From Desulforegulaceae bacterium (lineage in GTDB: Bacteria > Desulfobacterota > Desulfobacteria > Desulfobacterales > JACKCP01): 54,123 bases of DNA. A program made the translations under genes and the position numbers. The stretch is taken from assembly GCA_034006035.1 (NCBI GenBank), contig JAVETN010000016.1:1-54123 (forward strand), given 5' to 3'. Shown here piece after piece: positions 54,001-54,123 of this stretch (its first letter is position 1; the number at the start of each line of letters is the position of its first letter). The notes beneath the pieces are model-generated. The model was not told the DNA's origin. It ran no database searches and saw only the letters and a program-made list of their open reading frames with translations.

Positions 54001-54123
54001 TTAGTACTCTCTTGGAGTCTTGTTAATCTGCTCCAGAGTAAAAACAGGGCCGTCCTTACAAACAAGCTCTTTTCCAATATTGCAGCGGCCGCACATTCCT
54101 ATTCCGCACTTCATTCTGTTTTC
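54001..54123 (-). CDS. iron-sulfur flavoprotein C-terminus (HdrF/AsrB/PyrK-like), partial
   Basis: Only the last 40 codons are in the window. They contain [13 protein letters not shown] and then VCKDGPVF, the [2Fe-2S] binding loop of the dihydroorotate dehydrogenase electron transfer subunit family. In sulfate reducers that ending is typical of FAD/NAD(P)-binding partner proteins of heterodisulfide reductase (FlxA/HdrF), or sulfite reductase subunit B. The start lies beyond the edge, so the identity is a family call. Confidence 0.65.
   Translation of the reverse strand, partial: ENRMKCGIGMCGRCNIGKELVCKDGPVFTLEQINKTPREY

Overview
The window reads as a chromosomal segment of an AT-rich, motile, anaerobic sulfate reducer of the Desulfobacterota, probably close to Desulfobacterales. 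The main evidence is a complete DsrC with both C-terminal redox cysteines, a siroheme decarboxylase (AhbA/AhbB type), the end of an HdrF/AsrB-like iron-sulfur flavoprotein, a pyrophosphate-dependent phosphofructokinase, and a full flagellin glycosylation locus. No rRNA, tRNA, CRISPR array, transposase or phage gene was recognised. The genus assignment is inference; no database was available.

Layout. 1-6.6 kb: a UbiA-type prenyltransferase and a lycopene-cyclase-like membrane protein, a Cys-rich metallochaperone, MarC, a TauE/SafE exporter and a TrkH-TrkA potassium system. 6.7-24 kb: a flagellar block. fliW-csrA faces a long minus-strand array running legI, legG, formyltransferase, PIG-L deacetylase, ptmE-like, B12-type radical SAM, legF, maf, then (from a sigma-28-type promoter) a 1161-residue flagellin, fliD, fliS, a fliT-like gene and flaG. 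The array would make and activate a legionaminic-type nonulosonic acid, attach it to flagellin (Maf) and export and cap the filament. 24-33.7 kb: a flavoprotein, a small lipoprotein, a GGDEF/PFP/radical-SAM gene group, a nitroreductase and a PanP-like decarboxylase. 34-44.5 kb: GerMN lipoprotein-like gene coupled to an EF-G paralog, an M48 protease with TPRs, parA-parB, an IspH-UbiA fusion, an Smr-nicotinamidase fusion, pncB and a thioesterase. 44.6-51.2 kb: a membrane protein with a degenerate GGDEF domain, PilZ, a metal permease with a CadC-like sensor, and a chemoreceptor; this stretch carries three copies of an interspersed repeat. 51.6-54.1 kb: yjbQ-ahb-nitrilase operon, dsrC, and a truncated gene at the edge.

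The most notable items are: (1) the flagellin leader, which has a hairpin with an AGGA loop matching the CsrA-binding consensus, upstream of the ribosome binding site, in the same window as fliW-csrA; (2) a nonulosonic acid cluster with an unusual deacetylase, formyltransferase and radical SAM set, suggesting an N-formylated or otherwise modified sugar; (3) a giant flagellin with a near-identical 389-bp internal duplication; (4) two unusual fusions, IspH-UbiA and Smr-nicotinamidase; and (5) a MITE-like repeat family around the metal-efflux genes. Several start codons were moved from the longest open frame to the codon with a good ribosome binding site; each case is stated.
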